Positions 44,425 through 56,830 of a DNA stretch of 64,000 nt are shown here, piece after piece (within the stretch, counting starts at the first letter, position 1; each line of letters begins with the position of its first letter). The stretch comes from Selaginella moellendorffii (taxonomy: Eukaryota > Streptophyta > Lycopodiopsida > Selaginellales > Selaginellaceae), in NCBI RefSeq assembly GCF_000143415.4, contig NW_003314289.1, forward strand, positions 215,109 through 279,108, written 5' to 3'. The notes beneath the pieces are model-generated. The model did no database searches. It saw nothing but the letters and a program-made list of their open reading frames with translations, and was not told the origin of the DNA. The position numbers and the translations under genes were made by a program.

Positions 44425-45172
44425 TGTAAGGAACCGACTCCCCGAGATGTCGTAGGCTAAAGGATCCCCGAAAGCTTGACCGAAATGACAAAGAGTTCAT
44501 CGGATGGGACTGAGTCGAAGATCGAGTCCAAGACCGACTCTGAGACCGAGTTCGAGATAGAGTCCGGGATCGAGCCGAGGCCGAATCGGAGACCGAGATC
44601 AAGACCGAGTTCGAGACAGAGTCCGAGATCCAAATCGGGTCCAAGACCGAGTTTGAGGTTGAGTCCGAAGTCGAGTCCAAGATCGGGTCCGAGATCAAGT
44701 CCGAGATCAAGTCCGAGACCGAGTCCAAAGTCGGGTCCAAGATCGAGTCCGAGATCGATTCTGAGACTAAGTCCCTTTGTCCCTGAGGCTGCAGGGGGTT
44801 CCAAAAGTATAGTAGGGATAGTGAGGTCCAAGAACCAGTCTTGAAGGAACTCTCTAGTGGGGCTTCCAAACCGACTTGAGGTTGAGACTGGGGCCAAGGG
44901 GCCTTGGGTGGGAGTGAGCATGGACTTGAGTGGTGCTGAAGGGGCCACCCAGGGAAGTGCTCAAGAGCAGCTCCCACTCCCGAAAGGGAAACTGACTGCG
45001 GTGCTCCCGGCTCATGTGGAGTGGTGCCCCACTTGAGTACCTTGTGGCTCATTGGTCAAGCTGGTACCATAGGCGAAAACCTTGGCGAGGGAACTTAGCA
45101 CAAGCCAAGGCAAAGTTGGTCGAATAGACGAGGTAAGCTGGCAAATTGGAAAGGAAAAATTTGTGGCTTACA
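44425..45172 (+). repeat. 3' LTR of the chromovirus (internally deleted)
   Basis: 748 bp with the same termini as the 5' LTR and its own hexamer array at about 44,490-44,780. Relative to the 5' LTR it lacks about 350 bp between GGCTCATTGGTC and AGCTGGTACCATAGG. Scattered substitutions show the copy is not recent. Confidence 0.93.
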
Positions 45173-45177
45173 ATTCA

Positions 45178-46860
45178 ATAATTCAAATTTGGTTATAGTT
45201 ATCAAAGCCATAATTAAATTTTCCATTCCACTTTAGTCATTTAATTTCTTTGACCACTTGAAAGAGTCTTATTGATATATGCTATGACCCTAAAGGTGGC
45301 TTCATTTACACTTGGTACAAATTTTCCACATATCTAAATTCTATTTTCTCAAAGGTACCAATAATGTATTTGTGAGACACAAATCCCTAAGTCCCAGAAT
45401 GGAGTAGAAAGGGTGCCACATGATAGTGGTTGAAGTGGAAGTCCAACAAGTGTAATATATTTGGATCAAAGGCTCTGACTTAAAAGTCAAGAGTGGGAGT
45501 GGAACTCCGAATAAAATATTTGAGGAATGAATACAAAACAATTAGTAAATGAGTCTCTAAAAAGGGACACAAAAAATATTGACACATGGCAAGTGTCATG
45601 ATACATAGAAGTGTCAAAAACGAGTCTGAAAAGGAGTTCAAGAAGGAATCTGAGATGGAGTTTGAGATGGAGTTCGAGAAGGAATCCAAAATGGAGTCTG
45701 ATATAGATCTGAAATGGATCCAAGATGGAGTCTGACATGGAGTTTGATATGAACTCAAAATGAACCCAAGATGGAGTCCAATATGGAGTCTGATATAGAT
45801 TTGAAATGGACCCAAGATACTCAATATGGAATCTGAAATGGACCCAAGATAGAATCCGACATGGACCCAAGATGGAGTCTGAGATGGACTCAAGATAGAG
45901 TTTGAGGTTGAATCCAAACTGGACCTAAAATGGAGACCGAAACTGAAACCAAGACCGAGTCTGAGACCAAGGCTGAGTCTGAGTCTGAGTCCAAATCTGT
46001 GGCCAGGAAAGGCTAGTGTGAATAAGGAAGGCTATACCCATGTGGTGGGGGAATGATATAACCACTAAAAAATTCAAGGCTAAAGTGAATATGAATGGAC
46101 AAGTGGGGTAAATTGGTGAAGTGTTCAAAAGTTAACTCTAACTCCCCTAAGAAATTGAATAGTTGATACTTCCAATCCAAGTATGGGTGGCATTACCTTG
46201 TGGCTCATTGGAACTTTGCTCTAGCCATATGGCTAGGGCACTCAAAGGCAAAAGGTGGGAACTGATAAGGTTTGTGTAGGGCTACAGTGTTTTGAAATAT
46301 TATTCTAAAATCCTAAACTATGGAAAGGAAGAGAAGTAATCCTTTTGTCTAATGATCAAGGATGTAATCATGTGGCAAGGAAGTCCCAAAGGTCAATGGG
46401 ATGTAGTGGTTATGCCTTCAAGCCCTAACCTAGTGGTAATGTTGGTGAATACAGCTAAAGATGGAGAAGAATTTAGTGGGGACCAAAAAAGGGATGTTGG
46501 GGAAGGTTGTTCTCTATGTCTCCAAACATTTTAAGGATGCTAAAGAATGGCTCTAGGATGACCACTTATAAATAAATGATCTAATCTTTGAGAGATAGGA
46601 TTATAGCATGGGTGGTCTAAAATTACTAATGAGATAAGAGTAAATGAATATGGCTTTAGTATAACAAGCTAATATGTTAGATCAAATACATAAAGCATTT
46701 GGATCAAGTGCAAAGGCTGAGTGGCATAGATGCCATTCATGGGGCTAACAAGTCCCTAAGTCTAAAATAGGAATTATGAAGGTTGTGAGACTTCACCCAA
46801 ATGGTCAACAGTATGGTTAAGTGATTAAAATAAAATGGAAAATTTAGTTGCTTATAGTGC
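45178..46860. repeat. Diverged LTR-like repeat, mostly inverted relative to 35.3-36.9 kb
   Basis: 45,346-46,860 read on the minus strand matches 35,325-36,890 (for example GGCATCTATGCCACTCA near one end and CACTA.CA.GTGGCACCCTTTC near the other), including an AT-shifted version of the hexamer array (GAGTCTGA, GAGATGGAGTTTGAG; 45,600-45,990). 45,225-45,345 resembles 35,325-35,515 in direct orientation, so pieces of the family lie here both ways round. Confidence 0.65.
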
Positions 46861-47940
46861 CCTCTTACATTAAATCCATATCTATTCTTACTATCTTATT
46901 AGTAGTTCAAGACCATCATTACTATAGACAAACAAAACCATCTATTTCATAAATAGTTATCTTATAATCACTATTTACCATCTTTAGGATCCCCACTATC
47001 GTCTAATCAAATCTCTCTTTATTCATAGTAATATTCATCAACACTATATTAAAGTGTTTTTAAAACCTATTGACCATAGAGACTTCCTCACCATGTAACC
47101 ATACCTTTTGTTATTAAGTAAAAGGACCAATCCTCTTCCTTTCTATAGTCAAAAATTTTGAGATGATTTCAAAACATTGCAAATCAATATAATCCTCATA
47201 GATACTCCCCCTACCTTCAATAACTAGCCATATGGCTAGAACAAGGTGTAAGCAACTAAGAAAATAACTTAAGAGACAATCCATAACAGTCAAAAATAAA
47301 GGGAAAGGGGTTATAAACAAAAGTGCACCTCCTTTTTAAATTAATTAAAAGTTTTGGGATGTGTCGAGTTAAGTGTCTTTGGGTTTGAATAATATTGGGT
47401 CTTAAGAAGTTTAAATTTAAGAGTTTATATTTGGTATCACATGATATGTTGAGATTGACATCTCGCAAGTCCAATTTTCTTTGGCTAAGTTTGACATAAG
47501 GGGTAGGATGTCAAAAGAGTAGAGCTCTCAAGAAAGTTGCAACTTTCAAATTTTATTGCTTTTGGGAGGGTCGTGGCTGTTAACTTTTGTTCACGAGGGT
47601 GTAATGGATTATGAACAATTAAAGAGAATAACTCAAAATATAAAGGGAAATGGCCCATGAACAAGAGTGCACCCCCTTTTTTAATTTATTAAAGGGCTTT
47701 TTCAAATTCAAGAGCTTATAGAAGGTTTTAATGAGTCATATAAAGTATCCAAGTATATAATGCCACCCCAACTTAGATTAAGAGCATTGACTATTTCATC
47801 TTCTAAAAGAATTAAATCTAACTATAAATCACAACATCTATATCATATTCTCTCTATCTCTCAAGTAGGTCTAGGAACCAGGTTAATCTCATGCTAAATC
47901 TCATGTTCCAGAGGCAAACCATTAGGCAACTCATCAAGAA
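46861..47940. other. AT-rich decayed element DNA
   Basis: An LTR-end-like segment with TTTGGTATCACATG (primer-site-like) occurs near 47,430. No coding sequence could be supported. Confidence 0.45.
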
Positions 47941-48640
47941 ATATATCACAAAACTCCTCCTAAATGTGATTCATATAAAATTTATATCCATGAATATACT
48001 CTAAAGTATTAATCAATAGAGTATCACTATTATCTATCCTCAAAATTTTCTTCACAATGCTATTAGCTTTGACATTCAAGAAATTATGCTCCCAATGAAT
48101 CCTTGACCTCCTATTATAAAACCATTTATTCCCAAAAATGACATTATGTAACAAAATTTATAACCTAGAATGTCAAGAATCCCCTAAACCATTAAAAAAC
48201 CATTTAGAGCCCATTCACTATAAATACAAGTTTTATTAACTATAACCACTTCATAAAAGCTCTTCTTTACAGGTAAACTATGTCTCTTCACCACCTTAAA
48301 GCTCAAAACATTGAGTATGGCACCTAAATTAAAAAAAATATTAGCCTCATTACCTTGAATATCTTTATAAGCTGATTGCATATAAAACTATTGAGCTTCA
48401 CAAAACTCAAAATTTAGGTTCTTGAACATTTGCTATAGGGCTTGGAAGAGATATCACAATATACTTCTAATTTATATCCACAATTGATTTAATTATATTC
48501 ATCTTAGCATTCCTTGACCCTTTCACAAAAAGATAACTTTTATCATGATATCCACTCTTGTTGCAATAAAAACAATTACCCTTTATATTGTCTTTGTACT
48601 AATCTGAATGGAGCTTTTTAGCCTCATTGCCATCTCTATT
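47941..48640 (-). pseudogene. Ty3/Gypsy gag-protease-RT fragment on the minus strand
   Basis: From high to low coordinates: a zinc-knuckle-like CFYCNKSGYHDKSY (about 48,530-48,580), a protease-like stretch (FFNLGAILNVLSFKVVKR) with the catalytic Asp-Thr-Gly lost, and at about 47,880-47,965 a piece like the start of RT (FCDIFLDELPNGLPLEHEI). Stops and frame changes throughout. Confidence 0.65.
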
Positions 48641-51600
48641 CTTTGAGCCTAATTCATCCATCACAAAAGTAGTATAACTTATAACATTCATCACAAAAAA
48701 GCTAATTTTCCCCTTGTCCTCACAAAGGTTGTAAGACTAGCAACTTTCTCACAACTCTAACCAACAATAAACCTCATAGTTGTTACAAATATTTAGTGAT
48801 AATTTCTATTCCATAATACTATAATGCTTGGTATATTTGATATACTAATGGTAATCACAGACATACAATTGATTTATATCTTAAATATTAATTCAAAGTA
48901 GAAAATTCTTGATGAAATTAATTGAATCATTTACTTCCTTGATGTCCTTAGTAATCTAGTGTCTTTGCCTCCTGACAACATCATTAAGAGCTTCCCCCAA
49001 AAGAACATACTACTTGCATCTTGTTATATTTGGCCATTTGAGATTATTAAGAAAATCAATAAAATGTTATGCAAACTAAAAGTGTTTAGTACATCTAGTT
49101 TTAAATAGTTAAATCTGAAATTTAATTACTATAATAGAAATAGAGAAATTCTTGTGCACTACCAAAAGGAAATCCAGATAAAATAATAAGTAATATTGTT
49201 AGTATGCTTTAAATATTTTTAGAAGCAACATAATCTAATTAGTAATACATAAGATATCATTTTACCTAGCTAAATGCGAGTGAATCAATAGAACTAAGTA
49301 ATACACATAGGATAAGCTGCAATTCATAATATATAAAACTATTTTGTATCTATATGATAGTATTTTTATTTATAATGTGGTTTATAATCTCTCTTTTCTC
49401 AATGAGCACTAATTTTTAAGATTTTCATCCAAACCTCACTTACCAAGTGCTTGAGCTCCAAAGTATTTAATTTTTTCACTGTCTACCATTTGTGTTCTAA
49501 TGTTATGTATTTACATAAATTATTAATATTCGTATTAATGCTAATATTTTTAGAATTAATAAAGTAGTATTGGACACAAAATATCAATTTTCTTAAAATA
49601 GTATATCTATAATATATAGACAAAAATACTTTAAGTTATACATTTTTTCTTAATCTTTATATTTATAAAAATAAATAAATAGATAGCCTATGTAAGATGA
49701 AGATGGTAAAGTTAAAAATCCAGTGTCAAACTTGAAAAGTAATTTGCTGTGCTAGTAGCAACACTTGGTTTACTTATTTTAATTTTAATTAATAATTAAT
49801 AATTTGTTATTTATTTACCCCCACCAATTTTTTATTTATAAACCCCCACCAATAATTATCTCATTTAATTGTTATTTTTACTTTGGTACAAAAAAAGACA
49901 CTGGTAGATTGGAATTAGTTTTTTTTCTCACCACAATGTTGTCCATATAAGAATGGAGTATGTCAATTTTTCCAGATCATTTAGGCTTTCAAGGGAGAGG
50001 GGAAGTAAACAACACCTTTGCCAGTTGGTAGTGACATAATACAAACTCTTATTAACGTTTTCGCCTGGAGTGACTTTTAGTTAGTTGGTTGAATGCCAGA
50101 CATCTGGATGGAGCGCTCCTGCGGCCACGTAGCCTACATGTGGCGAGCAATTGTTCCATCATCAATGTGGTGATAATTTTAAAAATTCCTTAGAGACCAT
50201 CATGACAAGAAACTACTTGTTTTGGAGGAAACTAGCACATCCTAAAGCTTCACAAAGAAAAACTTCTATAGGGATAATCACCAGGATTCTTACAATGATT
50301 TGGGAGAATTATAGCAATACTTATAGAGAAGAGACTGCAAAGATGTCATAGCCTGATTCTCCAAAGTCAGATGCAATAGAGCAAGACAAGGATCGTGTGT
50401 GCTGCAAAGCCCCTGTCTTTTGACAGCAGAAGTGCTGAATCTGGTGGTGTCAAGTTTTTCGTTCTTGTTTTGATAGTTGGTATCAATTTATACTTTCATT
50501 GACTCAAGTTAAGCTCACTTGAAAACTTTCCCATGAGGCTGTGCTAAGGGAGCTATGAAGCCTTTCATAACTCTGTGAGGCAAAGCATGCCAATGTCAAC
50601 GATTCATTGCATACAAAACAAAGAACAAGTGATTTTTGTTTCTAGAGATCCAAGAAAGAAAAGGTGCCAAGGTGAGAGGAAACAACAAGGAGAATTCCTG
50701 GCTCAATCAATTCTCTTACAATGCAGTTGGATGTGTCAAAGAAAATCCTCCTCTTTTGTTCGTGGATGATCCAGAATAAAAGCAAAGAAAGAGCTCTTAG
50801 GATGATAGTGTGAGATTTGTCAGACATGTTCTGGATTAAGAAGATAGATAATGAAAAAACAATAAGAAAATTTACTATCATGAGGTGGTGAGCCAAGAGA
50901 GGATAAGCTACTTTTCTTAAACTCATCTTTTCTTTGAGCAAGGATTTATATTATGAGAAAAAAATGAAAAGAATAAATATAGAATATTAGACCCAATTTA
51001 CACCAAGTTTAAGAAATTTTATAGATTATAAATATGTTTATAATTGATAGCAAATTATTCTTAATTCTAATTCCTAAGATATATCTGGAATGAGATCTAG
51101 TTAAAAAAATATAATAAAACTTATGTATTTAAGGTTAATAGACAATGTGTTTAGGTGAGCCTTATTAGGCTTGTCAAAAGCAACTAGATATAAAATTAGC
51201 TCGCTGGCAATATAGTATAGTTAGATAGAAATATAAACACATATATTATAGTCACTGTATATAACAATTTTATTTTATAGAGCTATATTATGATTAAATG
51301 ATCAGCCTCAAAGTCTTTTACAAGACCCTCAAAGAATTTAACATTTAATCTGGCAGTAAAGATCAATTACAAAACAGTGTCATTGTGCATAGTAAATGAA
51401 GGTTATAATTACACTAAGAAACTGGAGATATAAGAACATGGCTACATAACCTCCTTGTTTTTGTACATCCAAAGTGATAAAGAATTAAAAAATTAGTAAC
51501 AATTGATTATAGGATTTAGTCTAGATTCCTTCATGAAAATATTGGAGATAGAAAATAGCAGTACCTTAAAGCAACTAATTAAATCTGGTAATCAAATGTT

Positions 51601-52347
51601 AACCATGATAATATTATAATTCTAGAAACAATTATTAATCATATAAATTACAGGTCCCAGAGTTTTTGAATTTTATTATATGTTAGAAACAACTAAATAA
51701 TCAAATTGATAAAATTGACTAATACATTATATGTATGTTTATATGTATGTATGCACTATTTCAGATCTTATGAGAAGCATAATATGTCAATTCAAAAACA
51801 TTTATAAGCTATATAATTATAAGTATATACTGAAAGAACCTGAAATTGTATTTGAACCCGAGATCTCAAAATCACTAATTAATTATTTTTAATATATCTT
51901 ATTTTCTCCTCTAAACTAGCAGATTTTTCCAATTTTGCACTAACTACCATTGTATAGCTAGATACTCTAATAAGATAACATTATATTTTTGCTAATATTG
52001 TTATTAGTGCTCAAGATATTAGTTATACTAATATTTCTGGATTGAGCAGGATTGCCACAAACATCATTCTTTTATTTCTTGCATTGATAGTATTTGTATA
52101 AAAAGTAAGTAAAGAAAAGTATATAGTAGAGTTCCTTACTTTTTTCTTCTTATCGCATGAAACTTTCTTAATATAGGCTTTATGAGCACAACTAAAGCGT
52201 GATCTCGCCAAAATAGGTATTCTTAATTCATTCAGTCCATTGTGTTTGAATTTTTGGTACATGAAAACTGCTTACATTCTGATATAAAATGGCTTGCTCT
52301 AGAACCAGCAGTTTCGAGTTAGCTAGATATATCATAATTCTGTTCCA
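48641..52347. other. Long AT-rich gene-poor stretch
   Basis: About 49,021-49,085 (plus) reads YIWPFEIIKKINKMLCKLKV, an isolated integrase-tail piece like that at 33.76 kb. 50,040-50,940 has mixed composition but no recognisable gene. The rest is AT-rich; short open frames have no recognisable domain. Confidence 0.5.
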
Positions 52348-53160
52348 ATGGCTCATACCAATGCTCTAATCTTCCTGGCTTCTTTCATTGCCTTCATTTC
52401 AAGTGTTGCAGTGGCACTAACTCCGTCCCCGTCTCCCACCGCCTCCCCCTCCAGGCACTCCAGTCCCTCCACCCCCTCCAGGAAAAGGATGCTTCCCAGG
52501 TAGGAATTCACATTGTTTTCCTATTTCCAAGCTATTATAGGAGGTGCAACTGTTCAGATGTATAATGGAGAAATTAAGTTCGTGAGGGAGCTTAATGTTG
52601 GAGACAAGGTTTAATACATAAATTTACAAATCTTGTTAGTGGGCAAGAATATCTATTCAGATGTGTTGCATTCGGCCACAATGATGCCAATGCCATCTCC
52701 AAGTTTTCCAAGTGCACAGCGCTTCAAACGTGTTGGAGCTCACTGCAGGCCACTTTGTTCCCGTTGATGTCAATGGAAAGCTCGTGTACAAGAGAGCCGA
52801 GGACCTCAAGGTTGGAGAGTCTCTGTGGGAATCATCCCAAATCACTGGTAAGGAAAGCAAGAACTTGAAAAGCATATATACACTGGTGGATGTTTCTAAC
52901 TACTCTCTGACTTTTCCAGAAATCTCAAAGGTTGAAAAGCTAGGCCTCTACAACCCACTCACACCCTCCGGCAGCATCATGGTGAACAATGTTCTACACA
53001 GTGACTGACTCCATACGCATACCAGGCCGTGAGTTCCCGCCATCTACAAGATCGTCGGCAAGGAAATCTACGCAAAGGACTATGCTTTCACCAACATTGC
53101 CGAATTTGGAACGAAGAATGGAGGTAGCTTTGGAATTACTGGTCTTGTGCTGAGGTGTAA
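52348..53160 (+). pseudogene. Hedgehog-type HINT (Hog) domain protein, broken
   Basis: The ATG at 52,348 starts a signal peptide (MAHTNALIFLASFIAFISSV) and a Pro-rich linker. The HINT domain begins GKGCFPG and continues, after a 41-nt intron (52,500-52,540), as GATVQMYNGEIKFVRELNVG. Then come FGHNDANAISKFSK, LELTAGHFVPVDVNGKLVYK (the TxxH motif of HINT domains), a 72-nt intron (52,848-52,919), and LGLYNPLTPSGSIMVNNVL, which matches the Hog pattern after which Hedgehog proteins carry their autoprocessing end. HINT domains cleave themselves at the leading Cys. The copy is damaged: a frame change in the Pro-rich linker, a TAA at about 52,611 and further frame changes up to 52,720, and TGA at 53,006 and 53,030. 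The retained introns show it was not made by reverse transcription. Confidence 0.82.
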
Positions 53161-53185
53161 ACAAAGAGGAATCTATACGATTAAT

Positions 53186-53257
53186 GGGGCATTCCGAGAA
53201 TCGAACTCGGGACCTCTCGCACCCGAAGCGAGAATCATACCACTAGACCAAATGCCC
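53186..53257 (-). tRNA. tRNA-Pro(CGG)
   Basis: 72-nt cloverleaf on the minus strand: acceptor GGGCATT/AATGCCC with discriminator C, anticodon loop TTCGGGT (anticodon CGG) in a TCTCGC/GCGAGA stem, T-arm CCGAGTTCGATTCTCGG. No intron. Confidence 0.96.
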
Positions 53258-54190
53258 TTTTTTATTGCTAACAAAATTAAGACATTAAAGTCAGCATCAT
53301 TTTACGGAAATGCCCTAAAGGGCGATTTTAGGGCTCTTGCGCAGCTCGTTTTTTCGCTTTCCTCTCGAGCCAGTTAGAAACTCGAGAAAGAGAGATTCTC
53401 TTTCTCTCTTTTCTTTGCTTCGCAGTGATTGTAGCTGTGTAGATAGTTTTTTTTCCATGCCCCAGGGTGATGCTGCGATGGAACAATGGAAGGAGGATTC
53501 CATCAGACGAGAGTGATCACAACGCCGCCGCCGGTACCACCGGCAACAAAGAACCGAGTATAAAAAACGCTCGCGAGAGAGCAATCGATGAGAGATCCAA
53601 AGGTATAGCAGATGAAATGTTTCGTTTCAACAGAATTGGGACTGGCTTTAGCATTGCAGCATTGGAGATCGAGGTTCCAAGGTCCCCAGCTCCTCCGTTT
53701 ATACAGAAGAAGAGCTTTACAAAACTTGGTTTTTGCTAGAGAGAGCTACGTGGGGAAGTACTTACCGTCCCTCACGCTGCATATGGAGGAATGGGAATGA
53801 GCTCTCAGCTCTCGAGAGTTGCCCGGCTTGACACATCCAAGAACACAGGCACGAAAAGCTACGCTTTGATAATTTTTTCTCCCTCGTAGACTTTCGGCCT
53901 TGCAGGTGCACAGCACACAGAAGTTGCTACGTTCAAGAGCTGGCGCTGGAGAAGCTGTCAACCTTATTGTTAGTGCTTCCAGATGCTAAGGTTTCAATCT
54001 TCATACTGTTTCTTCGCAGGATTATATTACTCTCCCGCTTCTGCAATCGCTAATGCACGTTGCTGTTACATGCTAACAGCTTTCTTTTAAAACTATCTTT
54101 GTGAAGAATTTTTTTTTTTTGCAACTGAAATTTATCTTTGAAAATTTTAAATACTTTATGGCTTCAAAATAATGCAAATTTCATAGACGA
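53258..54190. other. Spacer with unrecognised open frames
   Basis: A 90-codon plus frame (53,467-53,739) and an 89-codon minus frame (53,315-53,584) overlap; neither is recognisable and possible splice sites (GTATAG at about 53,602, AACAG at about 53,631) allow alternative joins. A small spliced gene is possible but I cannot support one. Confidence 0.3.
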
Positions 54191-56830
54191 CACAACAACC
54201 CAGTGTGACAACATATGGCACTAGACGCAATTCAAGCATCATCACCGAAAGAAGTCATAATCCAAGGTGCACAACCAAACCACTACCAAGAATCAAAGGA
54301 GGGAGTGAGAGAGGGCTCATTCATAGGGATTGTCACGTAGCCAGACCAGGCAATATTGATTTTGAAGTTTATCTAACCCAAGCGATCTTGACATGAGCAT
54401 ATGCATACAAGTCTAAAGCAAACCTGAACACGCCCAAGAGAAGAACTCTATATGATCCCTGAGCAAGTTGGTACGATCAGATTAATATACCAAATTCTTG
54501 CAAGCAGGAAACCAGCAGCAGCAGCAGCAGCATCAGTCAGGCGCATGAGTGCTACTCACAGAGCCATTCTTTTCCTAATCTCTAAATGTTTAACATTGCC
54601 GAGAATGTTAGGCAGAATGGATAGAATGTTATGATAGATTAATGCGTAGATACTCCATGATCATATGCGTCCCACTCTTGGGGCCTGAACTCTGCTGCGC
54701 TCCCAGATTGTATTTCTTAATAATATGAATATTATTTGCAGGAATATTGCCAATCAGCCCATACAAGACAAGCGTTTTAGCAATTGATTAGCATGGCATG
54801 TCTACACAGTACGAGCACCATGTGTAGGCAGCCACTTCTTTACAATATTTCTGGGCTTGGAGTACATGTATATTGGAACCCAGCCTAGAATGTTTGGGCG
54901 TCTCTAGGCCCGTGCAGGTGATGCAGCAGCGGCATTGTGGGATGTGACGCCAGTAGCTTACATAAACATGGAATGGAAGATTTCCCGGAACAAAAGTTTA
55001 GTAGTAGGGTTCTTAGCATTCCTTCCGTCCCTTCCTAGGAATTTGAGGCACCCTCGATTTGCATGAAGGGAAAAAAAAGGATCCTGATGAGGAACATAAG
55101 TGCTTCGTAGGGTCTGTCGACAAACGAGGGCGTTTTTATTCCTGCACTTCTTGGGTGAGTGTTGAACAAGCTTGCAGCTTAGATTAGGGTTGGGATCAAG
55201 ACCAGACATAATAATGCGGCACCACCCTCCTCGAATTGCAGACCAAATCATGAGAGCCTACCACCCGCCATAGTTATTTGTAACCAAGGAATACGTACAT
55301 TCTGCGCTTGCCAGCCATTTATAAAGGTCCCATTTGCCCTTATATTACTAATAATAAAGATTGTAAATTTTGCCACCTTTTCTAAATTAGATGGAATTAA
55401 AAGAAAAAACGTAGTCTGTCCTGAGGCTCTTGAACATCAGCCTGAGCAGCAGAGATTTTGGGAATGGTGTCTTGAATTTTATACGATTTTACAGTTTTTA
55501 TGGGTTTTTTTTTTTTTTTTTTTCCAAACAAGAGTAGCATCTGAGCAGAATTGCAGCAACAGCCACAGCCGCAGAACCAGAGGGAGGATAGGAGAGATCT
55601 AGAAATGTGAGATCAATTCATTTCTAGATTATGTACTGGGCCTTGATCAGAGTGTATGTGTACCATGAAATCCTCCACAAATCTCTTTGCACTCTCGGTT
55701 TCTTGAATCCAACTCTCATGCTCACCCACATTGCCTGTTTCGAAGAAGAGAAACAAAAACCAATGAAGAACAGTGTGCTGGTATCTTCTGGACATCTAAA
55801 ACGTGAAAGAAATTTTCCTCCCTATCTTTGGGGGAGAAAGCCTCGATTCATAAACGGATCGATAGATTCAGCAGCTAGAACTATGGAAAGTTTCGGCTTA
55901 TCCAAAGACGACAAGAACGAACTTCTTAGCTTTTGTCCAAAGATCTTTCTTTTGATCCAGCAAAAGCTACCTGAAATTTTCTTCTAAGCTTTTTTCCGCC
56001 CGAGAGTCGCAACTTCCGTACGAGACAAAGTGTGACAAAGTTGCAAGAGAAGTCGTGTACAAAAGCAATATGTTCATTACAAATCAAATGGAGGAAAAAG
56101 AAAGAACATCAAAGAGAGGGAGGAAAGAACGAAAGAATTACCACTTTTGTTGCTACTTTGCTTGGATCGCTTGTGACTTTGATCGGGAGTGCTCTTAAAA
56201 CTCCTCCGTTTTGTGCGATTCCACCGCCATTTTTTTCGTTTTTCTTTTTACTCCTGTAAAACTACCGCGTTCGTATCTGCTGCGCTACCTACGGTGGGCA
56301 AGGATGAAAATCGAGGCACGAGTCTGCGACCTGGAACATAGGATAAACCCTGTCAGAAACTCTAAAATCCCTGGAACTGGAATTTCTCACCATATGGAAA
56401 TCGGAGTCCCTGGAAGCAGCAGCGGCTGGCTGTTAAGAAGTCGCACGTCGCGTTCGTTATATCGATCGTCGGTCGTAGTGTATGAGCTGTGAGAGTGTGC
56501 GTTGGTTGTCTTGTTGTTCTTGTTGTAAGTGTATAAGTAAAAGGGATCCGGATCCTCTCGATGATCGCTCGCGGGAAAAAAAACTTCGCGCGGTACTTAT
56601 AAAATCGTCGACGTCGTCTCGCGGTGTGGATGATGATGATGATGACTCAATGAGTGTGGCGTTGGATCTTATGGCCCCTGCTGCTAGCTGGAGAGGAAAA
56701 AGAATTCTCGAGACTTCGTAAGGGCGGAGCGGAGGAACTTCTTCTTGTACTAGTGATGTCGTAAATTTGTTGATCGATGGAACTTCTAAGATGTGTGTGT
56801 TGTGTGTGAGTGTGTGTGTGTCGTCGACTT
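54191..56830. other. Gene-poor spacer and 3' UTR of the Dof gene
   Basis: Contains a CAG-type run (54,512-54,532) and a T16 run (55,507). A 118-codon frame at 55,631-55,987 has no recognisable domain. About 56,500-56,830 is the expected Dof 3' UTR with a TG repeat (56,790-56,822). Confidence 0.5.

Larger units (their letters stand above)
38034..45172 (+). mobile_element. Ty3/Gypsy chromovirus with two introns in the integrase region
   Basis: The LTRs (38,034-39,191 and 44,425-45,172) start TGTAAG and end CTTACA and are flanked by the 5-bp duplication ATTCA (38,029-38,033 and 45,173-45,177), so this is one insertion. The primer-binding site TGGTATCGGAGCC at 39,195 is Met-tRNA-like. Order: gag, protease, reverse transcriptase, RNase H, integrase, chromodomain, the layout of chromoviruses. 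About nine in-frame stops and one frame change make it inactive. Two GT-AG introns (43,124-43,169 and 43,588-43,639) split the integrase region and restore the frame exactly when removed. Confidence 0.95.

Noticed and set aside
44357-45052. 231-codon minus-strand open frame over the 3' LTR
   Set aside because: Antisense of the LTR hexamer array; no conserved protein.
53467-53739. 90-codon plus frame after tRNA-Pro
   Set aside because: Unrecognised, overlapped by an equally long minus frame; possible splice sites give no convincing product.
55631-55987. 118-codon plus frame
   Set aside because: No recognisable domain, sits in a gene-poor spacer, no promoter or splice support.
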